Shown one piece after another: positions 63,874 to 64,000 of a stretch of DNA of 64,000 nucleotides. This DNA is from Leguminivora glycinivorella. Taxonomy: Eukaryota > Arthropoda > Insecta > Lepidoptera > Tortricidae. A program made the translations under genes and the position numbers. The stretch lies in assembly GCF_023078275.1 (NCBI RefSeq), contig NC_062983.1, forward strand, positions 10,843,001-10,907,000, read 5' to 3'. Numbering within the stretch: the first letter of the stretch is position 1; each line of letters starts with the position of its first letter. The notes under the pieces are model-generated. The model worked only from the letters and a program-made list of their open reading frames with translations. It made no database searches and was not told the origin of the DNA.

Positions 63874-64000
63874 CTCCTGAAGGTGATTGCTGAGAGGGTG
63901 GACACTGTGGACAGCCCTATCCTCACGCACTGGATGTCCTTGCATCTTCAGTCCAATTGTAGCTATACTTTCTACTAACGTATATTTAGTTTAGTTTTTA

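Overview
The window looks like gene-poor nuclear DNA of a moth or butterfly (Lepidoptera). The evidence is AT-rich sequence packed with transposable elements of lepidopteran type: tRNA-headed SINEs, 3' ends of RTE-like and CR1-like LINEs, mariner, hAT-type fold-backs, Penelope-like elements and an env-bearing gypsy-type retroelement. I recognise no intact host protein gene, rRNA or functional tRNA. Every convincing coding stretch belongs to a mobile element, and almost all are broken. Family names rest on motif recognition by eye; no database search was possible.

Layout. 1-12 kb: a dispersed repeat with a GGAC microsatellite, a 1.34-kb non-autonomous hAT with an 8-bp target duplication (3373-4710), a Penelope-like inverted repeat (4724-5200), and an RTE-like LINE (about 7254-10020) split by a 5'-truncated CR1-like LINE (7987-8606). 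12-36 kb: mostly non-coding MITEs, SINEs and LINE tails. Several are nested, and in places an empty copy of the host repeat confirms the insertion (14590-14936). Decayed CR1-like pieces lie at 20851, 31140 and 33053. 36.3-38.7 kb: a decayed hAT with a BED-finger remnant, carrying a Penelope-like element with a GIY-YIG fragment and a 12-bp target duplication. 39-42.7 kb: a second RTE-like LINE pseudogene whose 3' UTR holds a 2.4-kb terminal-inverted-repeat element, which itself holds a SINE palindrome and another copy of the GGAC repeat. 44.5-45.7 kb: a mariner, complete except for one frameshift. 47.3-52.5 kb: an errantivirus-like LTR element with gag, protease, a stub of reverse transcriptase and two env pieces. 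53.7-56.2 kb: a three-level nest (fold-back element, then a short LTR element, then a P-like mini-element with a THAP-like exon). 57-64 kb: more MITEs and repeat copies, and a fold-back element with a 425-bp palindromic hexanucleotide array (61368-61792).

The genes do not form a pathway; the relations are those of insertion history. The most recent events appear to be the two LTR elements (near-identical or identical LTRs), the P-like insertion, the mariner and the hAT insertions with legible target duplications. The observations I rate highest are the defective env-bearing element with young LTRs, the THAP-bearing mini-element, the hammerhead-like hairpin shared by three Penelope-like repeat families, and the palindromic hexanucleotide array.
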